DNA of 64,000 bases from Osedax fenrisi. Lineage: Eukaryota; Annelida; Polychaeta; Sabellida; Siboglinidae. The first letter of the stretch is position 1, and every line of letters starts with the position of its first letter. Of the stretch, positions 28,194-44,272 are shown in pieces. The notes under the pieces were generated by a model. The model was given only the letters and a program-made list of their open reading frames with translations. It ran no database searches and was not told where the DNA came from. Where the stretch lies: positions 21,348,441 to 21,412,440 of the forward strand of contig OZ025243.1 of NCBI GenBank assembly GCA_964019155.1, given 5' to 3'. Made by a program: the position numbers and the translations under genes.

Positions 28194-30238
28194 CTCGATA
28201 TCCGATGATATATGTATATGTAATATACGTTACTATATGATTTTATCTAAAATGGTTTTAATCCTATATATTAAATCGATCATCATCCGTTAAAATTTGC
28301 AATTTCTCTACAAAATCTCGTACTCTTCATTATGGTGTTCCCCAGGGATCTGTTCTAGGCCCCCTCCTCTTCTCAATATACATTCTCTCTATACATGATA
28401 TTATTGGTAAATTTCCAGATGTACACTATCACATTTACGCTGATGATATTCAACTATATTCCTTCCTACCCAACTCCTCCAATGTACTACCAGATAACTC
28501 ACAATTATGTAAATGTGCATTAACTATCAGATCATGGCTTCTATCTAACAATCTTCTACTCAACTCTTCAAAATCTGCACTCCTAAATATCCCATCTAAC
28601 TATCATAATTGTCCACCTGTTATTATCGACGGTCTCCCCATCATCCCTTCATCATCTGTTATAAATATTGGAATTACTTTGGATGCTAACCTATCCCTAA
28701 ATTCCCATATAGCTAATATATCTAAATCATCTAACTACCACCTCTTCAAAATTCGTCGTATAAGAAAAGACTTAACCCGATCTCTTACAACTGTCCTCAT
28801 AAATGCACTCGTCCTCTCTCGTATCGACTACTGCTCCTCACTACTTTATCATCTCCCTAATACTTCATTATCCCCTTTAAATCGTATAATTCGTGCATCT
28901 ATACGAACCACTTTCTTAATAAATCGATTTGACCATTCCATTACCGACTCCCACCAACTTATATCCAACTGATTCCCTCAAAAAAAACGTTCCCTCCTAC
29001 ACCTTCTATCACTCGCTCATAAAGCAATATATTATACTTCTCCTCCTTATTTGACTTCCCTACTAACTCTAAGACGCCCACTGACTTCCTTACGATCAAA
29101 TGCTGACATTTCCCTAATTTGCCCTCGTGTCTCATACCTGAAATACCATAAACGCGCCTTCAGTTATATGGTTCCATCCCTATGGAATTCCCTCCCTGCC
29201 TCTATTAGATCAATCCATTCACACCCGTCCTTTATTACACACCTCAAAGCTTACATATCATCGATGTAATATATTCACTTATTTAATCATACAATATTAC
29301 TATTTTTATAAATTATATTATTTTATCGTTTTGTTTATTTATTTATCTATTTATTGTTTTCGTTCTATATTGTTATATGCACCTACGAGGGGTGGCCACA
29401 CCTATGATAAGTGCTAATAAACCTTATCATCATCATCATCACTATATGCTACCGACCTATATAGATTCGTATACAAAGAAAACCGCTTGCTACGAAGTGA
29501 ATCCCTCTGGTGGCCACTTCATTAATTTCAATAAACCCATCGTTATCATTGAGAGCAAACATGAAATCGATAGCATGATTTATACGGTTATATATTTATA
29601 GGCACACGTTTAGTATAGTATAGTATAGTATAGTATAGTATAGTATATATATATAAATATATATATATATGTGTGTTACATGATCACTTTGGCAAGTCCT
29701 TCATAAGTACAATTATTATATCTTAATAATGATTAGATTAAGAGTAAATAGGAAGTCAATTTAGATATAACTTTATGTTCTATTAGTTTATTATTTTTTT
29801 ATGGAATTATTATTCCAATTGTAATTTTACTTACGGGACTTGTCAGAATGATAAATAGTAATTATCTCGATAAGCTTTTCTTCTATAATTACCCTGATAT
29901 TAACAATAAATCCGTTAAATAATAAATATAATAATATTTATTATTTTCATATACCTACTGACATTTATATATTTTCTTCAAAATTAATCTTTTTTTTTAA
30001 ATTACATAATATTATATAAGTAATAGTTAATTAACAATCGTGTGTATTTGTATAATGCATTATATATGTTTCTACATATTATGGTAATGCTCATGCATGA
30101 TCAACCATGGTTGTATATAATATAGTTCCAGCCATAGAGAATGAAGTGACTTCGTTCTCTATATATGGTACCAACTATGTTTAGTTGAATATTCAATACC
30201 TATAGGTGTTATAGTAGTATAATAATAATAATAGATGT

Positions 30239-30304
<66 letters not shown>

Positions 30305-30716
30305 TGAGCCTATAATCTACAACATACAATTTACTTTAAATTTTAAAAGTATATGTTTTTTTATTGTTTATTATTGTTTTTAGTCTCTCTCTGGTGTATA
30401 ATATATTATGTTGTATATATACAAGTCTAAAAAAGACTTATTTATATACCTTAAAGGAGCTATTTTTATTATATTCACAAATAATTGTTTATTATATATA
30501 TATGATTCAATCTATTTAATTTTCAAGTTACATTAATTTCATCGAATTTCATACTACTAAATAATATAGGATACTTAAATACGCTAAGTCTGAGCTTGTA
30601 ATTATTAATTACTACTAATTAACCATTTCTATATAGTAACTACTATAAGTATACCTACTTTAATTAATATTTAACATTAACATTAACTAACATTTTAAAT
30701 GTTCAATAGGTAATAA

Positions 30717-30767
<51 letters not shown>

Positions 30768-31696
30768 ATATTATATATTATATATTCTATAAAATATAAT
30801 TTTATATTAAAATTTGTAGGGGAAAGTCTCCGATTACCGACTCCTAAATGATTATTTTTAATAACTTATCGAATATTAAATATATGTATTTGAAATTTTG
30901 TAATTAGGGTAATGTTATGGCAATAAATAATGTGGCTATTTTAAATTTTTGATATAATTATATTTTCTAGAATAAATAGGTGAGTCGGTAATCGGATACA
31001 TGTACCTAATACTGACCCCTTCTCCTATTACCGACCCCATAAAATAATCATGGTATAAATAATTGTAGTATAATAATATCCAATACAAATAGTAGATATA
31101 CATTAATATAATTAATTATAATATGCACGCAATTTATTTTTTATTGAATTTATGTTTTAATAGTAATATTAAATTTAAACTTGATATTAATTATATTAAA
31201 ATAGTGTATATTATTATTTAATAATTATTTATTAATCAGTATGTTTATAATCAACTGGACTCGTGAATCCAAAAAATATATCAATGCTACATAAACAACT
31301 TACGATATATTTTAAAGTAAATACGGATATATTTTATTGGATATTATAAATCACATGAGGTCGGTAATAGGAAAATCATATGGGTTACTATAGCAATTAT
31401 ATATAATTAAGATATATTGGTTAATAGTTATTCAAATTAAATTATTTTATAATAGTTATAAACATTTTATTGATCTACAATATTATGCACAATATTAAGT
31501 TAATTAATAACGTATTTACAATGATTTAAAAAAAATTGTTATTCAAATATTTAAAAAGTAAAAACAGAATATTACATATTATCAAATAACAATCATAGGA
31601 TTAAATATTTATTTAAACAAAATACATATATATTCATATTTATCATTAAATTACTAACAGTTCATGTATATATAATTTGTTGATAACTATTATATT

Positions 31697-31758
<62 letters not shown>

Positions 31759-32495
31759 ATATTTATTATAGTTACTGAGATACGAGAGGGGGGTCGATAT
31801 TAGGAGGGGGTCGGTAATCAGGGACTTTCCCCTATTAAGAGTTATTTTTTGTATTTTATATGTCATCAAGGTTATGTAAGGTTCGTTTTACCATGTGTTT
31901 TCTTCTTGATATAACACTCCTATTTTTATGATCCTTATATATACATATATTATTTATTATATAATTAATTATATTTGTTATTTTACAGCTTACTCATCAA
32001 GGAAATATAACTTTATACGATATGATTCCTAAAATTGAGATCAAATCTTTAAGTTATGCCACCACAAACACAGTTTCATGCATGAATAAGAAAACTACAC
32101 GTTTATTGAATCGTGGTTCTGTATTATATTATATATATTAATAAGTGATTATTGTTAATACTATTTAAATATAAATATATATATTAGAATATTGTAATGA
32201 ATTATTTAAATAATATAATTTTTTTATAATACTATATTAAATTATATATTTTATCCATATAAATTATAGGCTGTCCACAATTATCTATCCTAGATGATTA
32301 TATTCACAATTATATATAATTTATAGGTGTTATATTTTAGGCAATCTGTATATTTATAATATTATAAATATTAATAGTTGGATCATCATTTTGTAAACCA
32401 CTACGAGGCAGTAATATATTTAGCTTCGCTTTTCCATCTAATGAAAGAACATCTGTAAAGAGAAAATACATTCTTCTAGTTGCCAGAGTTAGAAT

Positions 32496-32527
<32 letters not shown>

Positions 32528-32551
32528 GAGCATTACATTATACATATATCA

Positions 32552-32616
<65 letters not shown>

Positions 32617-33296
32617 AAATACATACGTTTAAGTATTATTTACATTTTTAAATGTTGTAATTAATATTCTTAAATACGTATCCCGGTAAATATAGGTGTA
32701 TAATATATATCCTAATGATATATAATTTAACTGAATGATAAATGTAGATAGATAGTAAATCGGAATATTCTAGATTCTCTAAAAACAAACTATCTTCGAT
32801 GACCGGCATGCTTACATTATTATTGGTAGCGAAAGCTATCAAAGACACAAAGAATGCAACTTGGAATACTAACACTAATATATTATTCGCTTTCTTCAAT
32901 GGGGTTAGATAGTTTTAATTATATAATATTGTAGTATAATATATATAAAATAATCTATAATTTCACGTTTATAAAATATGTTATGCATATATGACTATAT
33001 GACTGATTAATACATTTTTATATATTTTATTTTAATTATTTGTTATTTAAATAATATAGTCATATAGTCAAATAATGTATTTACCTAATATAATGTATTG
33101 TAATAGTTGATTAATATATTGATAACTTAATTATAATTACATTAAATGTTAAATTCGTATACTATTTATTAATGATCTAATATTTATAATACAAAATGCG
33201 ATATTTCTCATATAGTATAATTTATATTTTAATATTTCCGAATTGATATATTAATTATATTGATATAATATAGTATGTAATATCATACATTCGTAT

Positions 33297-33333
<37 letters not shown>

Positions 33334-33776
33334 CAAATATTACAGGAATCATTTGATTACATAGGATCTAGTAAATTTATTTTTGATATCAAAAGAGGAA
33401 TAAGTCCAAGTATGCATACATTAATTATCATAATTGTTTATTTTATTATTGTTTATTAATCGTTAATATTATTGTATATGTTTTAATTTACATTTATATA
33501 CACATGCATAAACAATACATGAACACATACACATACAGATATACACACATATATATGTATCTTTATTAAGCTATAGCTTATTTTATATAGAAAATTATTC
33601 AATTAATAAAAAAGGTAATTAAATATATCTCTATCAGTATAATCTTATAATCTCAAAATCATCTACTTTCCAGAAGTTACATTTTATTTTTCAAGTTAAC
33701 GGATTGTAGTAGAGTAGAACTCCATGTACATTATAGACGAAATATATACGTATATATTATACCATATATGGTAATA

Positions 33777-33819
<43 letters not shown>

Positions 33820-36589
33820 ATAGTTAAGGTAAACGTTGCTGTATATATATATATATATACATATAACTATAGTTATAGGAATATATTACCTATACATAGG
33901 GGTTCTGAAACCGGGGGGGGGGGGGGAGGGCGATTGACATATCCTCCCCACTTTAAATCCTGGAGGACCTGCTATGTATTGGTCCCCCCACTTTTACCTT
34001 ATCATTTATCGGTTGGTCCACATATATACAAAATCGTTCCAGCGCCCCTACCTATACTTATAGTAATTAGTTATAGGGTTAATTAGATAATGGGAAGGAT
34101 ATGGTTAGCTTAGTAGTAAGTCTAATTAACATATCCATGTGGATGTAGTGTATATGGTGTTATTATGAGTGTTCAGTTCGGGTATTTTAAGATATCGATG
34201 TAATGATGGACATGTCGGTATATATATAGTGGAAATTTCCCCTCGAGTGGGAGATGTTTAGATCACACATGATACAGACACTTTAACAATATATGTATAT
34301 TCTTAAAATTGTATTACTCAATATTTGTATTCCAAAATTTCAATATATTTATATTATATGATTATAATTATAGATTAATTATGATTTTAAAATTGTATTT
34401 AATCTTTTTATCGAATAGATAATTATCTATTGGATCTATGATATTATAATATGGGTGTCCGTATTCGGTACCCATGTTCAAATACCGACACCCTGTGTTA
34501 TAATACGGACACCCTACATACCACTAGAATATACTCAATGTTATTGATGAACCAATCAGATAAATTAAAATTACATTACTTATAATTAATTGTATGAATT
34601 ATTTACTATAATTTAATTATTATTTGATTTATTAATTTTTATTATTTTATTAATTAATAATTAAAAGTGAATTATCTAAATAATAAGCATGACACGTATT
34701 AATAAATGTATGGTATTAATATCATAACGCACGTGGTTTTCATGAAAATTAGAATAGTTCACACGTTGCGCGCTTATTGGTTATAGGGTGGAGTATAAAG
34801 ACATCAAGAGTGTAGGGGAGGGTGGGGTTGTATGACCATGTTTTTGTATAAAGTGATATCATTGTGGTAATAATAAATGTTTCTTAATTATTTAAATTGT
34901 ATTGCATAATATATGATATTAGTTAACTAATATATAACTTTTAGATATAAGGAATACTTATAAGATTTCATAATTACAATTAATAAAAAAAAATAAAAAA
35001 GTTCATTCAACCCCAACGGCGGGGTTGAATGAACATACCCTGATTTACTTCTTTAATTGCTCTTGTCATGACAGTTTTATCACGTATTCTATCAGTTTGT
35101 TGAGTATAGTTTCTCATTTTTAATTCCTAGAAATAATATTTAAATAATTATTATGAAATTAGTAATTGACCCTCATTAAAATTAAATTAATTAATTATAT
35201 TGATATATAATTAATTATATTATTTCTATTTAATCATTACTTATTTATATTAGGATCATTGAATATATATTATAATATTATAATAATATTAATATTATAA
35301 TATTATAATATCATATTATAAATATTAACATATGATTGAACAATGTTCATATATGTAACCCCATGTTTAGTGGTTCACTCAACCCCATACAACATTTTAT
35401 TATTAATTGATAATATTTAAATATTTAATTTTTAATTTTAAATATATTTTTATATTAATATTAAGTTAATTATATATTAAAATCATATATATAATATGAA
35501 AATAATCAAATAATTATTATAGAAGTTATAACATATATTACCTTTTGAGCGTACTTTAGTTAAAAATGTGATTAAAATGTTACTATTTTTATTTTTTTTT
35601 AAAATGATACTTCCGCAACTGTATTAATTATAGATGGTGATACTAGTTCAGTTAAATCAAATTTCTGCTGTAGCAAACAATTGTTATCTCCAGTGGCTCA
35701 TGCAAGACACCTGTTCATACAACCCCACTCTCCCCTACGTATTAGGGATTTATATTACCTCTAGATATATGCTCATAATTATTTAATAATTAATAATAAT
35801 TATAGAAATTATGCATATAATATTTAGAATGCTTTAGTTATCAATAATATATTGTTATATGTTATATTAATACATTTGATATATCAGCATATATGCATAT
35901 ATTCTTGATCAGGTTTTAAGTTGAAATGTTTTTCATAAATTTAATATCATTATAAAAAAATATAGTTTAGTGGATATATCAGCATTATTTTAATTAATAA
36001 AAAAATAAAAATACTTATTTAGACTATTTATATAATTATGAATATTTTATTAATTAAATTTGTTTGTAGGATTTATGGTTTCTGCGATACCGAGATTGTC
36101 CATATTCGGGCACTGTCCATATTCGGATACTTTCTCCTAGTATACTTTCCCCTAGTATTTATAAATATGTTAAGAACTCGTAGTAACTATATAGGTATGT
36201 ATGTTTATGCTATCATGAATACTAATATAGGTACGACTATATGATTAATATGTCATGCATCATAGTTATTGATAATAAGGGATATACCCCTACTGATATA
36301 TATAAATAGTTTATGATATGGAAAGACAACCAATTGCAGTAACAACAAATAGTATTAATATATATATATATATATATGTGTAAAGTAGAGTTAACCTTAA
36401 TACCTATATAATTTAGTAGAAAGTTAGCCATACACTACATGGCGTACACTGTACGCCGTACACTGTAAGGCGTACAGGTGTGGTATTATAAAGTGTATTA
36501 GTTTGAAGAGACTATCAGGGAATGTATTATAATGGATATAGGTATACCTACCACTATAGTTTCAATAGGCACCCTATACACCATCTATG

Positions 36590-36655
<66 letters not shown>

Positions 36656-36958
36656 CTAATATTATATATACATCGCAATAATATCTTCACTTTTATCGCG
36701 GTAATATCGTAATGAAATTCAACATTATCCTGATGATCTGTATATATCTTAATATGAATACGTATTTGTTAATATACGTATTTGGTACAGTATCACAATA
36801 GATATTATAATTTTCATTTCTTATTTTCTATTTCATAAATGAAATAAATTATTCTGTTTGTTCTAAATATTATCTACATTGATATGAAAATGTTTCATTG
36901 AGATATATACAATGTATCTTAAAATATGATAGAAATATTCCTGGTAAGAAAATAATTG

Positions 36959-36993
<35 letters not shown>

Positions 36994-38878
36994 TAATAAT
37001 TACTAATCTAATCAACAAATAACACAATTAAGGTAAACACAACTCAATAAAACTTGATTTGCGTGACATCTCCGAGATAATAGAAGTAGGTCAACTACAC
37101 GGAAATCAATTGTTCTTACACAAAGATGGATTACGGAACCACACCTCTGCTAACTATATTAATAAGGTTATGATTAATACACGTTGTCGAGTGCGTATAC
37201 GCCTATAGTCATATAAACCACTATAATAATATAAACAAACGCATTTATAATATAATAAGTTTCCTTGATCAGAACTAGGTAATATCTATAGATACACCTA
37301 TAGGTGAGACCAATCTGTTACTAGAATTCATAAAACCTCACGTTTCAAAACCTCACATATACCCTTCATTATATATACATACGTGTATACCTACATCATT
37401 ATATTAATTCACACATCATTATAAATCTGAAAGACTTACAAGACGTATAACTTATAATAATACGGTAGAAACGTTTAAAGGATCGTTCCTTCCTTTCGTC
37501 ATTCTAATGGTAAACCATTATGTTACTATAGTTAGAATTAGTGATGTAAATAATGCCGAGCTGAGATTTGTTTTTTGATGACGAGCCGAGACTTTCATTT
37601 TCGGAAAAAAAAGAGCCTATCAGAGCCAAAACTCTAGCCAAATAAGCCAGACCCAAGTTGATAATTTAGGTAACTGGTAATGAGACTTCATCATGCTTTA
37701 TATTTGAGCACATGTGCTATAAATGTAAATTATAATTAACATCGCTAGTTAGAACTATAGTTCATCAAACCCCACGTATGTGATTCATCTACTCAACAAT
37801 ATCTAAAATGTATACCCTCCTCGTCATACACACATCATTATATTATCGTATAGTTCATGCATTGTATATTCATTATATATATATATATATATCTATATTT
37901 TACCTATAGGTATATATTTACGAGCTTCTTATAATAAATTATAATGCGCCCTTACTTTCGGCATTCTATTGTTACCGTACTTCTCCTTCGCGGCCCAACT
38001 CCGCAAGTGAATGGAGTATATATATAATATCTATTATATATATATAATTACTTGTAGAGATATCCGTTGATGTTTCTCTATTCATGTAACTTCCTCCATC
38101 CTAAAGTACATTCTATTACACCATATTCATGTTTTATAGAATGCATGTTATTTTTTTTCTTAACCATGGTTCACCACTTATTATTTCTCTCAATATTAAT
38201 AATAGTATGCATTATAATATTATATACTGTATATTGGTAAATATTAATATATATACAAAAAAATATTAATATATATTAATATTTACCTAAGTAGAAGATA
38301 ACAATAGAATATATTTATATATTAATGTGAGGTCGTTTAAATAATTATTTATAAGTAATATTAATTGTTGTTTATAAAGGTATAATAAATATAAATATAA
38401 ATAAATAGTATCAATATGATAATGATATCATATATTGATACTATTTATTTATATTTATATTTATTATACCTTTATAAACAACACATTCTTATAAATGAAC
38501 CTATATGATGATGAATAGATGTATTATTACTAACTATATTTAGTAGGACCCTATAGGGCCACGCGTCCCATATTTCGTACACCCTTCGTATATTGCATGC
38601 ACCATTCGCTCCTGCATGAAGAATATAATAATAAAACAATTTATTGACATATATATATATAAGTAAAGTACACGTTACACAGATGAAAGAGCTACATCGG
38701 AGGCTGGCAGAGCAGCGTACGGATAGCGACGGTGCTGCGTGGTACGGTACTGCGTCAGATAAAGCCTTGCCTCCCTGCTCCATCCACAGCTTCATCAAAC
38801 ACCGGCCCGATATACCCGCCATTCTGATCAGCTCGTTCAATGAAACATACGCTAATAAGTACTAACGCATATTGTATA

Positions 38879-38913
<35 letters not shown>

Positions 38914-40074
38914 GATCACTGCGTATAATAACAATAACTATAATATGCGCAACTAAAGGGTTTCAAACCCTTTAGTAGATATTCGACCTAAACCCTTTAG
39001 TTTGAAAAAATGCTCAACTAAAGGTTACCAAACCCTTTGTTTAAACGGTCATCGATTAAAGGGTTTATTTCACGAAAACTAAAGGGTTATTTTAACAGTA
39101 TACTAGTATTCCCTACACTGTTAACAATAAGATCAGCATATATACTGATTATTACGTAACTCCTCGCTATTATCGCCCGCAGTAACTACAACAGTCACTG
39201 GGACACCGTGCAAAGCGACCGGATCGACGCTATGATCGCGTCTATTCGCCAGGTGGCCGACAGAGTGTTCTCGTATTGTTACCGCCAGGTGTACGACAGG
39301 GAAGCGGCGTACCGACACCGCACCGAATACGTACGTAAGCGCCGCACAGTTGTGCGAACCGGCGGTGCGATATCTGTATAGTATATATCACCGGCAAACA
39401 CTGATTACGCGCGCACACATTTAGAGATTATTATTTCGGAAATTTATTTATTTTTTTTACAAATGGTAAGCGCTGGTAATATATTGTTAACCAAGTTTGT
39501 TTTGAATATTAATGTTATCAAATATAATACTATATATATATAGTTGTAATACAAGTACAACACATTCTATCCGTTAAGGGGACTGAGGCCACATTGCAAG
39601 CGAATATTATCGCCAAAACAAAATTTACGAAATTCGCAAACTTCCAAAACGTGATTGACCTTTACGTATACCTATAATAGGTCCTATACGTATATATATA
39701 TATATATAATCGCGAGTATTATTCGCGTGAAGTGGCGAATATTCGCGTGTGAGCAGCCCTGACCTCTTAACGCCGCACCACGTGACCTCACGCATCACTC
39801 CCACCACCAGGTGAAGGAGTTGACCACGTGCTTCTTCTACAAGGGAGGCTGTGACCTGCTAACCTACGCGATACGTAATGATAAACAACATTACCCCGGT
39901 TAGTCACGCGGTATGCTGTATATCGGTTATATAATAATAATAATATTTATTAGAAAAATTGTGTTTTTTTTCTATTTCGTTTCATAGTTTATAATATTAA
40001 TATGCGTTTTCATCCTAAACGGCTTCACAATAACAGCATATATGCAAAGTATACTTTGTGTTGGTGTCGCTCAT

Positions 40075-40127
<53 letters not shown>

Positions 40128-41367
40128 GCGTCGGAACGATATTTGTTATGGGGGGGCTATTTATTTATATTTTATATTATATATCCTATTATTTATTACT
40201 AATATAATTACTAACTATATCTTATTAATATCGTATACCTCTTTAGTCTATGTTAACCCCTTAATATGCAATTAATAATATTTTATTTGTATAACAATGA
40301 GTAGGAATATATTAGTAAATAAATAATAAACATTACATAATTTATTATTATATAAATATAGATTTTTATTTATAAATATACCCATCTCAATTGTGTGAAT
40401 TATTTTTTGATTGATATTTGCCAATACTAATGCATTTAATCTACTATCTAGAATAGTAGATCGTAACAACGTATTTATTATTCGTAGCTTACTAAATCCA
40501 CGCTAACATGACACAGAACTTGAGGGGCAAACCAATACAATTTGATCAAATCTCTTATGCCATAAAATATTTTTTGAATTTTAGAAGATTGTTCCATCAT
40601 GTATATGTTTATCCTCATCAGATGGTATTGAACTTATTGATTGATTTGAACATAAGGAAATTCGATCTTTCAATCGTTAATTCTTCTTACATTTTGTAAT
40701 ACCATCTGTTTAGTATAGAAAATTAATAGGATTAATAAGATTAATCTAAAAAAACAAACCTTTTTTCATGAATTATATTATTTGTAATAATGATTACTTT
40801 AATTTATAAGAATGTATACATAATGTTTTCTTAGTATAAAATTGGTTTTAATTTTCACCATTATGTAATCAAACAACTCAGTATATTTTATTCTGAAAAT
40901 ATTAATGATAAAGTATATATACTTTATATATTAACATATTAACTGATAATATCTAATCACATTCTTATATTAACATAACATTAATAATGTTATATTATGT
41001 TATCTAGATGAGGTACCTTACATAGTCTTTTGAACTTTCATTACTATAAATCTCATACATATTTATAATAATTTATATTGTATGTCTTATTATTATATCG
41101 CTAGATAACAAGTATCTCTCAGATATTCTCTCATGAATATTATCATATTTCATAGATGGGGTGGGGGCAAACAATACTTAGCCCCCCCCATATGTTTTGT
41201 AACATTCTTTAGAAACAAAATTTATTAACAAAGACAATATACTAGATTTAATATATATAAAATGTATTAATACACATTTCGTGGGGGGGCAAAACATACT
41301 TAGCCCCCCCCCCCATATTTTCGAATAGGGGGGTCGGATACCCCCCGCCCCCCCCCTGTTCCGACGC

Positions 41368-41425
<58 letters not shown>

Positions 41426-42142
41426 ATAACAATATTCAATTATATTCTTACTTATTTATTCAGCACGATTTTCATTTACACGAATCACATTTACAAATAA
41501 AATAAGTTTAATAATATATACAATAGTAGGCTATATATATATATACACAATTATAGTTCTAATGATATACAAAATTGAAATTTTAAAATAAGTTATTGTC
41601 ATATTATAATTTACTTATATTTTTTTTATTTTTTATTCTTGTAATGCTGTTATCAAGTTGAGTGGGAAAATACCTAGTTAAGCTTTGCTTTTGTATTTTC
41701 CTGAGTGTTTACACTCTATCTGATTCATATATATATATATATATATATATATAAATGTTATCTGTTAATGTTTACACTATTGCGATATTTTATATGTAAT
41801 TTACTATATAAGGTGTTATATTTATATAGATATGTTCAATTTAAATAAGATACTATTTAAATATCATATATCTTATAATATATTATTTTATATCCATATA
41901 TATATATATATATAGGGAATGATTTTTGCAGGACAATTGAATATATGCTATTATTAACATAGGTAGTTAGACAGTATGGGATAGTGGGCAGACTTGAACC
42001 TACATGAGATCAAAAAATCGCATTTCAACTATATCAATAATAAATTATAAATTGCATAACTATAGTCAAATACAACAACTCAATAAAGAGCTTGCCATGA
42101 TACAATATCATGATACATACAATCAATGTAGTATGTTTCTGT

Positions 42143-42191
<49 letters not shown>

Positions 42192-43990
42192 TATATATGT
42201 ATATATATATACATAGAATTACATATAACAATATATACGTCTGACATACACATATATCTATCCCCTATTAAATATACTATATCTAGATTTAATTTAGTCC
42301 ATAATTCTAATATAGAATTTAACACACCCGTTTTAGCATGTGGATTATTTTACCAAATGTTACAACTTTTTCAAACACTTTATCTTTATTTCACACGTGT
42401 GTGATGAAGCTATTTACAAGAGATAATTGACCAGTAAGTTTGCGAGTGTTGAATTAATTGATATACTAATATATTTTAATTCCTTTATTTATTTAATATT
42501 GCAACTATTTCAATAATGTTATTGCATACAATTAAAGATAGGTAATTCATTTTGAAATAATAATTATATATTATGTACTATATTGGTACAATAATACAAT
42601 GTTAACAAATATTCAAATATTATATTTCAAAAATATTTTCTAATAATAGTTTATACTTTGATAGAAAATATAACGTATACCTAAGTTATTTACATTTTGT
42701 GTTGATTCTACTATCATGGTCTCCATATAAACACCACTATTCATACACGTATACGTATATATCATCTAGTACCTACGCCGTATACTATACTGGTACTATA
42801 GTATACTATACTGGTACTATAGTATACTATCGTATAGGACTACTATAATGACGTGAATGATTCTCCGATATATTCTCTTGTTAATTAATTAAATATATTT
42901 AAGATAACTATAGTTATCTATAGATAACATATAGTTGTTGATTCATTGTTATATTCAACCTAGGTAGTCATTCAACTTCTACCTATGTTTAATATAATAT
43001 TATTATCTAACATTTTATATATATATATATATTCATATACTTATATCGTTTCTAAGGGCGCTGCAACAGGGGGGCGGGGGGATATGCCCCCACTTTAAAA
43101 TCTAGGGGGACCTCCTATGTATGGTCCCCCCCCCCACTTTTACCACACAATTTATTTTGATTGGTTGGTCCTACATACAAAATCGTTCCAACGACCCTAA
43201 TCGGTTCACATCCGGTATCATAACAGAGGTAAACACATACATCGGAACAGGAACCGAGACCTACTACACAAAGAACATAGGCCACTTGCTAATAGTTATG
43301 ACGGGCGATAAACTCAACATCACAGACGAACAATGCTCTGAGAATAATAATATCGAGGTATGTCTATAAATATAGTATACTATTTAAGTATAATACGGTA
43401 ATAATAATAATAATAATAATAATATTTTACGCTATTTTTATTTCTATTTTAGATTATTTTTGTTTATTTTTAACTATAGGTACTATAGTAACTGCAAATA
43501 TTGTAATGTCTTTAATTTATTAATTTCGTACACCTCTTTGTCTATTTCTATAATGGATGTTATCGTTAGCAAATAAGTATTAATTTATACTTTCGATTAT
43601 ATATTTCAACTATATAACTATGAGGATTCTGGTTTAAAGATAACTTTGATGTTATGAATACTAATCCAGCTATTTTTGGGATTAATTATATACTCACTCT
43701 TAGAAAATCATTATTTAATAACTATATATTACTAAAAAACATAGTAAATAGTTTTAGTAAAACGTTTATTCCAAAATATAAATCTAATATTTGTTATCTA
43801 ATTAATAGGAAATAATTTTGTATTATACAATAAACAATAAATATAATATTGTTTACCGATATTAATATAATCAATATTTACGAATATTAATATAAACAAT
43901 ATTATAACATATTTCCAATAGAAATCGTTACAAATGTGAGTATGATTACATCGCTATAAAATAACTACATATGACCATATTATATTACGA

Positions 43991-44030
<40 letters not shown>

Positions 44031-44222
44031 TATTGACCGTATACCGTCAAATAACCCTAAATAGCGACTACATTTATCTGGTATATCGTTTTTCTGAAAT
44101 TACAAATAATTCTATAGAATCATTTTATGTATACACATATTAACAATTAAGTAACCTTAATATATAATGTTAATATTTATGCGATATTGTAAGTCTGTGA
44201 TAGGGGGAGGTTACTATTTATA

Positions 44223-44272
<50 letters not shown>

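Noticed and set aside
32270..32326. Possible extra nicastrin exon with a CPQLS...DDYIHNY reading
   Set aside because: Its frame matches both neighbours but contains a TAA at 32317-32319. Joining 32115 directly to 32378 is also in phase and gives FCKPLRGSNIFSFAFP, which aligns with the known CDPLSDYNVWSMLKP block without needing it.
37555..37700. Possible hAT-like end near TAGTGATGTAAATAATGCC
   Set aside because: No matching inverted end or 8-bp duplication could be found.
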